Source of the DNA: Citreicoccus inhibens
Lineage (GTDB): Bacteria; Myxococcota; Myxococcia; Myxococcales; Myxococcaceae
Direction: 5' to 3'
Length of the DNA: 64,000 nucleotides
Assembly (NCBI RefSeq): GCF_019039035.1
Contig: NZ_JAHNZT010000005.1
Span: 248,001 to 312,000 of the forward strand
Below are positions 25,258-33,910 of the stretch, one piece after another. Made by a program: the position numbers and the translations under genes. The number at the start of each line of letters is the position of its first letter. The first letter of the stretch is position 1. A model generated the notes under the pieces. That model saw only the letters and a program-made list of their open reading frames with translations. It did no database searches and was not told the DNA's origin.

Positions 25258-25926
25258 CGGGCCCTTCAGCTCCAGCACGCGATAGCTCGTAGGGCGCGCG
25301 GTGCCGAGCAGCCACGTCACCTCGGCCTCGAAGTCACAGGTGCGGACCAGCTCGCGCACCATGGGCAGCGCGGGCTTCAGCGTGAGGTCACTCACGGTGG
25401 CCTTGCCCTCGGACGTGTGCGCACGCGCGGGGATGAAGCGCACCTCCAGCGGCCCTTGCCCCTCCACCTTCACCGGGTCGCCCGAGCCGCACTGCACCGC
25501 GGGCGTCTTCGCGTAGGCGACCTGATAGCCGGGCAGCTCCGCGCCCTCGAATTGGAACACCACGCGGTCGTAGTCCTCGTGGGGGCCCGTGCGCACCGAG
25601 ACGAGCGTGGCCTGGGTTTGCTCACGGCGCTTCACCTCGGTGGGGCTGGAGGTCCACGCGGGCGAGTCTGGTTCGGCGGCGGGAGCGCTCTCCTCGGGGC
25701 CGGGGGGAGTCGGCGTCGGCGCTTGGGGGAGGACGCTGCCCGAGGCGACGTGGACAGGGGGACGTGCCTCGGCTTCGCCTTCGCGAGGGAGGGTGCCCAG
25801 GGGTGGCGTGGGCGTGGGCGCCACGGTGCGCTCGGGCGCGGGCTCGTCCTTCTTGGAACATCCCCCCGCCGTGAGCAGCGCGCCCACGAGCCACAGCGAC
25901 CGCATCCCACGTCCAGACCGCCGCAT
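25228..25926 (-). CDS. AMIN-like domain lipoprotein
   Basis: A 232-aa lipoprotein: signal peptide ending in lipobox LTAGGC, then a long low-complexity Pro/Glu/Ala linker (about residues 25-95), then a beta-rich C-terminal domain with HEDYDRVVFQFEGAELPGY, VRFIPARAHT and PSRIVVDVKH. That last domain matches the AMIN-like pattern, thought to bind cell-wall or envelope components. The ATG at 25926 follows GGGAGGACACGCG, a good ribosome site. The linker would let the domain reach through the periplasm. The gene overlaps the STAS-like gene tail to tail. Confidence 0.75.
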   Translation of the reverse strand: MRRSGRGMRSLWLVGALLTAGGCSKKDEPAPERTVAPTPTPPLGTLPREGEAEARPPVHVASGSVLPQAPTPTPPGPEESAPAAEPDSPAWTSSPTEVKRREQTQATLVSVRTGPHEDYDRVVFQFEGAELPGYQVAYAKTPAVQCGSGDPVKVEGQGPLEVRFIPARAHTSEGKATVSDLTLKPALPMVRELVRTCDFEAEVTWLLGTARPTSYRVLELKGPSRIVVDVKH

Positions 25927-26019
25927 CGCGTGTCCTCCCAACGGCCCTCCGGGTGGGGCCGGTGCCCTCCTCTCGCACGGGAGGGCACCTGGGAGCCAGG
26001 GCTCAGCGCGCCGGGGATG

Positions 26020-27030
26020 TCACGGCGCCGACGTGGCGGGGGCGAGCGCGCGCGGGTCCACGTCCAGGATGAAGCGCACGAGCGGGCCGTCCACCATGCG
26101 CGTCCCGTTCACCACGGTGGTCGGCTTCTCGAAGAAGCAGTTGTTCCAGACGAGTCCGGCCAGGGCCGTATCCGCCGCGTTGGACCACGTGCCATCCATG
26201 GGGCCCTCGTAGTAGCCCGTGCGGTGCAGCACCTTCTTGAGGCGCTTCGCCGTGGGCTTGTCGAGCGCGATGCGGTCCGCGGGGTCCTGGACGGCGAGCA
26301 CGCCCAGGTAGCGGTGGAGCTGCACGTCCAGCTCTTCCAGCGCGTTGTAGCTGCTGTTGACGACGGCGTCCGCGAGCACGTGCGTGTAGAAGGCGCTGTC
26401 CGCGGTGGTGTTCCACACGCGCACGACGCCCGAGCGCTCGCCATTCTTGTCCCCGCCCACGCGCGCGCCGGCCTGGAGCGCCTGGAGCAGTCGCCGCGGG
26501 AAGCTGCCGGTGGCGTGCTCGAAGCCATCCGCCATGGCCTGGCAGAGGTTGCCGGTGGACATGTTGTTGGCCTGCACGACGTAGGTGGCGCCCTTCACGG
26601 AGCACGTGGCGTCCGCCGTCTGGTTTCCGGAGGTCTGCCCCAGCGTGATGCTCCCATCGGGGTGCAGCTTCACCGCGGCGAGCTGGCGGATGGGGCCATA
26701 GGGGTCCTCGGCCAGCACCGAGTCGATGGCGGCCTGGGGCGCGGCGCCGCCGTCGATGCGCGCGATGACGGCCTGCGCATCATCCACCGAGGGTAGCGCC
26801 ATGGTGGCGACCGCGAGGTCGGAGCGCCCGTACGGCACCAGGGCCGTGATGCCCGTGGGGAACGAGATGACGGCGATGCCGCACTGATGTCCCACGGGGT
26901 CGCACGCCACGATGGCGCGCGTGCCGAAGATGCGCGTGTTGATGGACGAGGGCGGCGCGGCCCGCGCGGTGCCCGCGCCGAGCAAGAGGAGGGACGAGAG
27001 GGCGAGCAGGTGCTGCGTCAGGGGCTTCAT
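26020..27030 (-). CDS. DUF1028 family secreted protein
   Basis: A 336-aa secreted protein with signal peptide MKPLTQHLLALSSLLLLGAG ending near ARA. Residues about 30-230 match DUF1028, an Ntn-hydrolase-like family: STRIFGTRAIV-like start (here NTRIFGTRAIVACD), HQCGIAVISF, YVVQANNMSTG, MADGFEHATGSFPRRLLQAL and AGARVGGDKNGERSGVVRV. The C-terminal 80 residues (LKKVLHRTGYYEGPMDGTWS) resemble the peptidoglycan-binding-like tail often attached to this family. The reaction is unknown. It is divergent from the aminotransferase gene. Confidence 0.88.
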   Translation of the reverse strand: MKPLTQHLLALSSLLLLGAGTARAAPPSSINTRIFGTRAIVACDPVGHQCGIAVISFPTGITALVPYGRSDLAVATMALPSVDDAQAVIARIDGGAAPQAAIDSVLAEDPYGPIRQLAAVKLHPDGSITLGQTSGNQTADATCSVKGATYVVQANNMSTGNLCQAMADGFEHATGSFPRRLLQALQAGARVGGDKNGERSGVVRVWNTTADSAFYTHVLADAVVNSSYNALEELDVQLHRYLGVLAVQDPADRIALDKPTAKRLKKVLHRTGYYEGPMDGTWSNAADTALAGLVWNNCFFEKPTTVVNGTRMVDGPLVRFILDVDPRALAPATSAP

Positions 27031-27379
27031 GGCGGGGCCTCGGCATGAGGGACGGCGGCCGCCGCGCGCGACGCGCACGGACGGGACGCTCTTCCGGGGT
27101 GGGGTGGATGTCGCATGCCCTGGAACGGGACGGGTTCCGGGGCATATCGGCCTCTCGGGGCTCGCTCGGAATTCGTTGCGGCGTGAGTGTGACGGGACTG
27201 ACACCCATGCCCGGTCGCCCCGCGCCCGAGCGGAACGGGGCGTCGTCCCCATGCCCGTGCTTCGCGGTCCGCGCACATGCAGGTGGCTGAGACATGCGGG
27301 GCGCCCGGCGTGTAGGGTCCGCCGGGCCGCGGTGTCGCGTGCCCCCCTCTACTGACTCCGGAACTGGAGAGACCCTCTC
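27031..27379. other. Intergenic region between divergent genes
   Basis: About 350 bases between the start of the DUF1028 gene and the aminotransferase gene. It must hold promoters for both. I recognise no operator, hairpin or small gene. The aminotransferase ribosome site GGAGAG lies at the right edge (27366-27371). Confidence 0.5.
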
Positions 27380-28678
27380 ATGGCCCTGGACCTCACTTCC
27401 CTTCCGCGCCCCACGCGTGACGACTCGACCGTTGGCACGATGGTGCGCGGGCTCGTTGGCAGCGAAATCCTCCGCATCGCGGCGGAGATTCGCGAGCTGG
27501 TCGCCAAGGGGCGCAAGGTGTGCAACCTCACGGTGGGTGACTTCAGCCCCAAGGAGTTCCCCATCCCGCAGGGGCTGGGGCAGGGCATTGGCACCGCGCT
27601 CCAGGCGGGCGAGACGAACTACCCGCCCTCGGATGGCGTGCTGGAGCTGCGCCAGGCGGTGCAGCGCTTCTATGAGCGCTCGCTGGGCCTGAAGTACCCG
27701 CTGGAGGGAATCGTGGTCGCCGGCGGCGCGCGGCCCATCATTTACGGCACCTATCGCGCGGTGCTCGATGCCGGCGACGAGGTCATCTATCCGGTGCCCT
27801 CGTGGAACAACAACCACTACGCGCACATGCTCGGGGCCCGCAGCGTGGTGGTGCCCACGGATCCAGAGAAGGGCTTCATGCCCACGCTGGAGCAACTTGC
27901 GCCGCACCTCTCGACCGCGCGGCTCCTATGCCTGTGCAGCCCGCTCAACCCCACGGGCACCATGGTGGACCCCGGCGCGCTGCGGGCCATTGCCCAGCGC
28001 ATCGTGGACGAGAACAAGTCGCGTGAGCAGCGCGGCCAGAAGCCGCTCATCCTCATGTACGACCACATCTACTGGGTGCTCACCTTCGGGAAGACGAAGC
28101 ACGTGACGCCCGTGGAGCTGGTGCCCGAGATTGCGCCGTACACGGTGTTCGTGGATGGCATCAGCAAGGCCTTCGCGGCGACGGGCGTGCGCGTGGGCTG
28201 GGGCGTGGGGCCGCCGTCCATCATCTCGCGCATGCGCGACGTGCTGGGCCACGTGGGCGCGTGGGCTCCCAAGGCCGAGCAGGTGGCGACGGCGCGCTAC
28301 CTGGACGACACCGCCGCGTGCGAGACGTACCTGCAGGCCATGCGCCGCAGCGTGGACGTGCGGCTGGAGGCGCTGTACCAGGGCTTCGAGCGCATGCGCG
28401 CCGCGGGCCTGCCGGTGCGCGCCATCGCGCCGCAGGGCGCCATCTACCTCTCGGTCCGCTTCGACCTGGTGGGCAAGGGCGACCTGAAGACGAACGATGA
28501 CATCCGCAAGCGGCTGCTGGAGAAGGCCAGCTTCGCGGTGGTGCCGTTCCAGGCGTTCGGCCTCAACGAGGACTCCGGCTGGTTCCGCCTCTCCGTGGGC
28601 GCTACGTCCGTGGCGGAAATCGAAGAGGCGCTCCCCCGCGTGGAGGCCACCGTGCGCGAGGTCCTCGCGTCGCGCTGA
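27380..28678 (+). CDS. PLP-dependent aminotransferase, class I/II
   Basis: A 432-aa cytoplasmic fold-type I enzyme. Family landmarks are NYPPSDGVLELRQAVQRFY near the substrate-binding loop, SPLNPTGTMV (conserved Asn), a PLP-contact Asp and Tyr in MYDHIYW, the Schiff-base Lys in DGISKAFAATGVRVGWG and the carboxylate-binding Arg in WFRLSVGA. It transfers an amino group between an amino acid and a 2-oxoacid; which substrate cannot be told. The ATG at 27380 follows GGAGAG by 8 bases. It is a stand-alone gene between a divergent DUF1028 gene and a co-oriented transporter. Confidence 0.92.
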   Translation: MALDLTSLPRPTRDDSTVGTMVRGLVGSEILRIAAEIRELVAKGRKVCNLTVGDFSPKEFPIPQGLGQGIGTALQAGETNYPPSDGVLELRQAVQRFYERSLGLKYPLEGIVVAGGARPIIYGTYRAVLDAGDEVIYPVPSWNNNHYAHMLGARSVVVPTDPEKGFMPTLEQLAPHLSTARLLCLCSPLNPTGTMVDPGALRAIAQRIVDENKSREQRGQKPLILMYDHIYWVLTFGKTKHVTPVELVPEIAPYTVFVDGISKAFAATGVRVGWGVGPPSIISRMRDVLGHVGAWAPKAEQVATARYLDDTAACETYLQAMRRSVDVRLEALYQGFERMRAAGLPVRAIAPQGAIYLSVRFDLVGKGDLKTNDDIRKRLLEKASFAVVPFQAFGLNEDSGWFRLSVGATSVAEIEEALPRVEATVREVLASR

Positions 28679-28815
28679 GGGCCGAACGGGGCGCGGCGTC
28701 CCACTCCTGACCCGGGAGCGATGCCGCGCCTCCTTCAGTGGAATCCGGGAATAGCGATCTTGAGATAGGGTTTGCTCCCGCTCACCGAGAACGGCGAGAC
28801 GCGCGACCTTCCCTC

Positions 28816-30108
28816 ATGCTCAAGCGATTCGTGGATGTCCGGGACGAGGAGGTCGGAGCGGTCCTCTGGTCCTTCCTCTACTTCTTCACGTTGATGTGCG
28901 GTTACGCCATCCTGCGCCCCATCCGAAACGAGATGGGGACGGCGGGTGACGTGAAGCACCTGTCGTGGCTCTTCACCGCCACGTTCCTGGTGATGCTGGT
29001 GGCGGTGCCGGCCTTCTCCGCGCTGGTGGCGCGGTGGCCTCGGAGCATCGTCATCCCGCGTGTCTATCTCTTCTTCCTCGCCAACCTGGTGGTCTTCTTC
29101 GTGCTGCTGCGCTTCGGCGTGGCGCGCGCGGAGGTGGCGCGGGTCTTCTACGTCTGGCTGAGCGTCTACAACCTGTTCGTCGTCTCCATCTTCTGGAGCT
29201 TCATGGCGGACGTCTTCGCCAGCGAGCAGGGCAAGCGTCTCTTCGGCTTCATCGCGGCGGGCGGCACGGCCGGGATGATTGTCGGCCCGTTCCTGGTGGG
29301 CCGGTTGGCCGAGTCCGTGGGGCCGCTCAACCTCATCCTCGTCTCGGCGGTGATGCTGGAGGTGAGCGCGGTCTGCGTGCGCAAGCTCAGCCGGTGGGCG
29401 CATGACGTGCAGCACCAGGCGCCCACCTCCGAGGGCCCGGTGGGCGGGAGCATGTTCGCGGGGCTGCGGCTGATGTTCACCTCGCCCTTCCTCCTGGCCA
29501 TGGGCCTTCAGGTGTTGCTGTACGCGGCCACCTCCACGTTCCTGTACTACCAGGAGGTGCAGCTGGTGGCGGCGCACGCGAGCGACGCGGCGGCGCGCAC
29601 GGCGGCGTTCGCGGACATCGACTTCTGGGTGCAGGTGCTGACGCTGGGGCTGCAGGCGCTCGTCACGGGGCGGGTCATCTCGAAGCTGGGGCTCGCGGCG
29701 GCCATGGCGGTGGCGCCCGTGCTCACCGCGCTGGGGTTCCTGGCGCTCGCGGCGATGCCCGTGCTGTGGATGCTCATCGCGGTGAAGTCGCTGCGCGGCG
29801 CGAGCCACTACGCGCTGGAGCGACCTTCTCGCGAGATTCTTTTCACCACGGTGGACCGCGAGGCCCGCTACAAGTCCAAGAGCTTCATCGACACGGTGGT
29901 GTACCGAGGCAGCGACACGGTCAGCTCGTGGCTCCAGGGCGGCCTCACGACGCTGGGGCTGGGGAACGTGGGCTTGTCGTTGGTGGCGGTGCCGCTGGCG
30001 GGGCTGTGGCTGAGCGTGTCGATGTTCCTGGCCCGACGTCAGCGCGCGCGCGTGGAATCCGCATCCCCCGAAGGGGTCGCTCCAGTAGAGAATGCCCCGG
30101 CTCGCTGA
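28816..30108 (+). CDS. MFS/Npt-like (ADP/ATP translocase-related) transporter
   Basis: A 430-aa membrane protein with about 12 hydrophobic segments. It opens MLKRFVDVRDEEVGAVLWSF, then YFFTLMCGYAILRPIRNEMG and later FWSFMADVFASEQGKRLFGFIAAGGTAGMI, which fits the nucleotide-transporter-like (Npt1/TlcC-type) MFS subgroup annotated widely in free-living bacteria. Nucleotide transport is not established for these relatives, so the substrate is open. The C terminus is an Arg/Glu/Pro-rich cytoplasmic tail. The ATG at 28816 fits the first membrane segment; the frame stays open upstream to 28738. Confidence 0.8.
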   Translation: MLKRFVDVRDEEVGAVLWSFLYFFTLMCGYAILRPIRNEMGTAGDVKHLSWLFTATFLVMLVAVPAFSALVARWPRSIVIPRVYLFFLANLVVFFVLLRFGVARAEVARVFYVWLSVYNLFVVSIFWSFMADVFASEQGKRLFGFIAAGGTAGMIVGPFLVGRLAESVGPLNLILVSAVMLEVSAVCVRKLSRWAHDVQHQAPTSEGPVGGSMFAGLRLMFTSPFLLAMGLQVLLYAATSTFLYYQEVQLVAAHASDAAARTAAFADIDFWVQVLTLGLQALVTGRVISKLGLAAAMAVAPVLTALGFLALAAMPVLWMLIAVKSLRGASHYALERPSREILFTTVDREARYKSKSFIDTVVYRGSDTVSSWLQGGLTTLGLGNVGLSLVAVPLAGLWLSVSMFLARRQRARVESASPEGVAPVENAPAR

Positions 30109-30153
30109 GGCGGGCATGCAGCGTCCCTTGCTGGACCCCGGAGGAACCCCGAC

Positions 30154-31332
30154 ATGAGGTGGACTCGCAGAGGTGTGATTCAGGGCGCGATGGTGCTGGG
30201 CGCGGCCCAGGCCCTGGGCTGTGCGACGACGAAGACGGGCGGCTCGGAGGCGCCGGCCTCGCGCGAGCAAGGCGCGGAGGCCTCGGGCCCCGCCAGGTCC
30301 CAGCGCATCCTCATCCTCGGCGGGACGGAGTTCCTGGGCCCCGCGCTCGTGGAGGCGGCGCGCGCGCGCGGTCACGTCGTGACGCTGTTCAACCGTGGCA
30401 AGACGCGTCCGGAGCTGTTCCCGGACCTGGAGAAGCTGCGCGGCGACCGCGACCCCAGCAAGGGCGAGGGGCTCAAGGCCCTGGAGGGCCGCGCCTGGGA
30501 CGCGGTCATCGACACGTCCGGCTACTTCCCCCGGTTGGTGAAGGCCTCGGCAGAGCTGCTCGCGCCGCACGTGGGGCACTACGTCTTCGTGTCCTCCATC
30601 TCCGTCTACAAGGACCTGCGCGAGTACGGCATCGACGAGCGCTCGCCCGTGGCCACCATCGCCGACCCCACGATGGAGAAGGTGACCGAGGAGTCCTACG
30701 GCGCGCTCAAGGCGCTGTGCGAGCAGGCCGCGGAGGCGGCGATGCCGGGCCGGTCGCTGAGCGTCCGTCCGGGGCTCATCGTGGGGCCGGATGATCCGTC
30801 CGACCGCTTCACGTACTGGCCGGTGCGCGTGGCGCGCGGCGGCGAGGTGCTCGCGCCGGGCGACGGCGAGGACCCGGTGCAGTTCATCGACGTGCGCGAC
30901 CTGGCCGCGTGGCTCATCCACGGCGTGGAGCGCAAGCTGACGGGGACGTTCAACGCCACGGGCCCGCAAGAGCCGGTGCCCATGCGCGCGCTGCTCGACA
31001 CGTGCAAGCAGGCCACGGGCAGCGACGCGCGCTTCACCTGGGCGGAGGCCGCGTTCCTCACGAAGCAGAAGGTGAACGCGTGGTCGGACATGCCCGTGTG
31101 GATTTCGCGCACGAGCGAGGACAAGGGCATGGGCCGCGTGGGCATTGCCCGCGCGCTGGCGCAGGGGCTCTCCTTCCGGCCCACCGCGGACACCGTGCGC
31201 GACACGCTGGCGTGGTTCAAGACGCTGCCGCCCGCGCGTCAAGGCAAACTGGAGGCGGGCATCGCGGACGCGCGCGAGCGCGAGGTGCTGGCCGCGTGGC
31301 GCCAGCAGCAGGGCTCCGCCAAGGCGCAGTGA
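30154..31332 (+). CDS. Tat-exported NAD-dependent epimerase/dehydratase-like lipoprotein
   Basis: A 392-aa short-chain dehydrogenase/epimerase-like protein. The N terminus MRWTRRGVIQGAMVLGAAQA carries a twin-Arg motif and ends in a lipobox (ALGCA), so the folded, cofactor-loaded protein should be exported by Tat and lipid-anchored. The Rossmann motif is ILILGGTEFLG, and the catalytic YxxxK pair appears in ESYGALKALCE. VSSISVYKD and RPGLIVGPDDPSDRF are typical of the NAD-dependent epimerase subgroup. Substrate unknown. It lies 45 bases after the transporter gene; a strong hairpin follows it. Confidence 0.88.
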   Translation: MRWTRRGVIQGAMVLGAAQALGCATTKTGGSEAPASREQGAEASGPARSQRILILGGTEFLGPALVEAARARGHVVTLFNRGKTRPELFPDLEKLRGDRDPSKGEGLKALEGRAWDAVIDTSGYFPRLVKASAELLAPHVGHYVFVSSISVYKDLREYGIDERSPVATIADPTMEKVTEESYGALKALCEQAAEAAMPGRSLSVRPGLIVGPDDPSDRFTYWPVRVARGGEVLAPGDGEDPVQFIDVRDLAAWLIHGVERKLTGTFNATGPQEPVPMRALLDTCKQATGSDARFTWAEAAFLTKQKVNAWSDMPVWISRTSEDKGMGRVGIARALAQGLSFRPTADTVRDTLAWFKTLPPARQGKLEAGIADAREREVLAAWRQQQGSAKAQ

Positions 31333-31338
31333 AGCCGC

Positions 31339-31373
31339 CCCCGGGGATGCGCCACGCCGGCGCATCCCCGGGG
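31339..31373. terminator. Bidirectional hairpin between convergent genes
   Basis: A perfect 15-bp stem (31339-31353 with 31359-31373) and 5-base loop ACGCC, between the epimerase-like stop at 31332 and the convergent arylsulfatase stop at 31381. There is no T-run on either side, which is common in very GC-rich genomes. Confidence 0.75.
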
Positions 31374-31380
31374 TGGTTGG

Positions 31381-33735
31381 CTACTGCCGCGCCATCAGCG
31401 CGTTCTGCTCGGCCTTCTCGTCGTGGAGGTGCTCGCCGGACACGTCCACCACGACCTGATGGAGATCGCCGGTGAAGACGAAGGGCGCCTCGTACATGGA
31501 GCTGGTGGGTGAGTAGTCATCCCGGCCGCAGGTGAGGCCCTCGCCCAGGCTGATGACCAGCGGCATGGTGGCGTCGATGTCGCTCTGGGCCACCAGATCG
31601 CCGTTGATGTACAGGCGCCCGCGCCCGGGCGTGCCGCGTCCCTGCGCGAGGTCCGGCTTGCCGGTGGGCTCGAACTCGAAGCGCAGCTCGGCGTGTCCGC
31701 GTGGGACTTCCACCGCGGATTCGAGGTGGAACTCCCGCTCGCCCACGAAGTTGTAGAGGTAGTGCAGCTTGTGGTCCTTGATGAAGAAGCTGTAGCCGCC
31801 GGTGATGCCGCCGTGGCACAGCAGCACGCCCTCGGCGCCGTCCGTCACCTCCACGTCGGCGGTGATGGTGTGCGGGCGGTTGAGCACGTGCGCGGCGACG
31901 TTCTCCGGCACGGGCGAGGTGTTCGGCCGGTACACGTAGCGCTGTCGGTCCGGGGAGATTTGGGGCCGCTCGGCGGAGAACACCGCGCGGTCCGGCGAGG
32001 CCAGCGGCAGCACCTGGTACTTGCCCGCCTCCACGTACCAGAGGGCGATCATCTCGATGAGCTTGCCGCGGTTCTGCTCGGCCACGTTGCGCGTCTCGGA
32101 GCAGTCCTCGGCCACGTGGTACAGCTCCCAGCCCTCGGCGTCGAGCCGGCGCAGCCGGTCCTCATCGAGCTTCGAGGCGCCGAACTCCTCACCCGCCTCC
32201 TTGAACGACGGGCCCGGGAAGGGGCACACCGCGCGCCAGCCGTCGTGGTACAGCGCGCGGTTGCTGAACATCTCGAAGTACTGCGTCACGTGGCGGCTGG
32301 GCGCCTGCGCGTCCGTGAAGGAGTGCTTGAAGCTGACGCCCTCCAGCGGGGACTGGGTGACGCCGCGAATCTGCTCGGGCGGCGAGATTCCCAGGCAGTC
32401 CAGCACCGTGGGCACCATGTCGATGGCGTGGCAGTACTGCGTGCGCAGCTCGCCGCGCGCGGGGATGCCTCGCGGCCAGTGGACGATGAACGGGTCGGTG
32501 GTGCCGCCGCGATACGTCTCGCGCTTCCAGCGGCGGAAGGGCGTGTCACCCGCCCAGGCCCAGCCCCAGGCGTAGTGATTGAAGTACTGCGGGCCGCCCA
32601 GCGCATCCATCGCCTGGAGGTTCTGCTCCAGGGACTCGGGCGTGTTGTTGAAGAACTTCAGCTCGTTCACCGAGCCATGCGGACCGCCCTCGGGGCTGGC
32701 GCCGTTGTCGGAGATGACCATCACGAGCGTGTTCTCCAGCTCGCCGCTCTCCTCCAGCGCGTCGAGCAGCCGGCCGATGTGATGGTCCGTGTGCTCGAGG
32801 AACCCGGCGAACACCTCCATCATCCGTGCGTAGAGGCGCTTCTCTTCCGGTGGGAGCGCGTCCCAGTCCTGCACGTCCGGGTCATGCCGAGACAGCTGCG
32901 TCCCGGGCGGCACGATGCCCAGCTCCAGCTGACGCTGGAAGACCTTCTTGCGGTAGGCGTCCCAGCCGTCATCGAACTGGCCGCGGTACCTGTCCGACCA
33001 CTCCTTGCGCACGTGATGCGGCGCGTGCATGGCGCCGGTGGCGAAGTAGAGGAAGAAGGGCTTGTCGGGCGCGACCTGCTTGGTGTCCGCGATGAAGCCG
33101 ATGGCGCGGTCCACCAGATCCTCGGTGAGGTGGTAGCCCTCCTCGGGCGTGCGCGGCGGAGGGACGGGGTGATTGTCGTGGACGAGGTCTGGGTAATACT
33201 GGTGCGTGTCTCCACCCAGGAACCCATAGAAGCGCTCGAAGCCGCGCCCCAGTGGCCAGCGGTTGTAGGGCCCCGCCGCGCTGGTCTGCTCCGCGGGCGT
33301 CAGGTGCCACTTGCCCAGCGCATACGTGTTGTACCCGTGCTCCAGCAGCATCTCGGAGAGGAAGCCGTTCTCGAACGGGATGGTGCCGTTGTAGCCGGGA
33401 TAGCCGAGCGACACCTCGGTGATGGTCGCCATGCCATTGGAGTGGTGGTTGCGCCCGGTGAGGATGCACGAGCGCGTGGGCGAGCAGAGCGCCGTGGTGT
33501 GCATGTTGTTGTAGAGCAGTCCGCCCCGCGCGAGCCGGTCCAGATTCGGGGTGCGGATGGGCGAGCCATAACAGCCCAGGTGGCCGAAGCCCGTGTCATC
33601 CAGCACGATGAACAGCACGTTGGGCGCGCCCTGGCGCGCGCGGATGGGCGCGGGCCACGCAGGAGATGACTGCTCCCACGTGCGGCCGATGACGCCTGGG
33701 AAGGTGCTTCCTCTCGGGTATTCCTTGAGTGCCAT
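31381..33735 (-). CDS. Arylsulfatase (Cys-type, formylglycine)
   Basis: A 784-aa sulfatase of the alkaline-phosphatase superfamily. The metal-binding start is NVLFIVLDDTGFGHLGCYG, and the modification motif CSPTRSCILTGR (C-x-P-x-R) has the Cys that is converted to formylglycine. Other conserved blocks are YALGKWHL, GAMHAPHH and MVISDNGASPEGG. The C-terminal 200 residues form a beta-rich domain as in large AtsA-type arylsulfatases. No signal peptide is seen, so it is probably cytoplasmic. The ATG at 33735 follows GAGGAGG. The only formylglycine-enzyme-like domain in the window (in the kinase fusion) lacks catalytic cysteines, so maturation must rely on a gene elsewhere. Confidence 0.93.
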   Translation of the reverse strand: MALKEYPRGSTFPGVIGRTWEQSSPAWPAPIRARQGAPNVLFIVLDDTGFGHLGCYGSPIRTPNLDRLARGGLLYNNMHTTALCSPTRSCILTGRNHHSNGMATITEVSLGYPGYNGTIPFENGFLSEMLLEHGYNTYALGKWHLTPAEQTSAAGPYNRWPLGRGFERFYGFLGGDTHQYYPDLVHDNHPVPPPRTPEEGYHLTEDLVDRAIGFIADTKQVAPDKPFFLYFATGAMHAPHHVRKEWSDRYRGQFDDGWDAYRKKVFQRQLELGIVPPGTQLSRHDPDVQDWDALPPEEKRLYARMMEVFAGFLEHTDHHIGRLLDALEESGELENTLVMVISDNGASPEGGPHGSVNELKFFNNTPESLEQNLQAMDALGGPQYFNHYAWGWAWAGDTPFRRWKRETYRGGTTDPFIVHWPRGIPARGELRTQYCHAIDMVPTVLDCLGISPPEQIRGVTQSPLEGVSFKHSFTDAQAPSRHVTQYFEMFSNRALYHDGWRAVCPFPGPSFKEAGEEFGASKLDEDRLRRLDAEGWELYHVAEDCSETRNVAEQNRGKLIEMIALWYVEAGKYQVLPLASPDRAVFSAERPQISPDRQRYVYRPNTSPVPENVAAHVLNRPHTITADVEVTDGAEGVLLCHGGITGGYSFFIKDHKLHYLYNFVGEREFHLESAVEVPRGHAELRFEFEPTGKPDLAQGRGTPGRGRLYINGDLVAQSDIDATMPLVISLGEGLTCGRDDYSPTSSMYEAPFVFTGDLHQVVVDVSGEHLHDEKAEQNALMARQ

Positions 33736-33910
33736 GGTGTGTCCTCCTCGCGGAGCGGTAGCAAGCGCGCTCCGTGGAGAACTGGACACGACGGCGCCCG
33801 CGTGCCGCAGCCCGCCGAGCGGGGACAGGCGGCGCAGGCTTGGCTTGTCCGCCACTTGACGCCTGGGGGGCGTGCCTCAAGCATGGGCACCCGAGCCAGG
33901 GAGCGACCGG

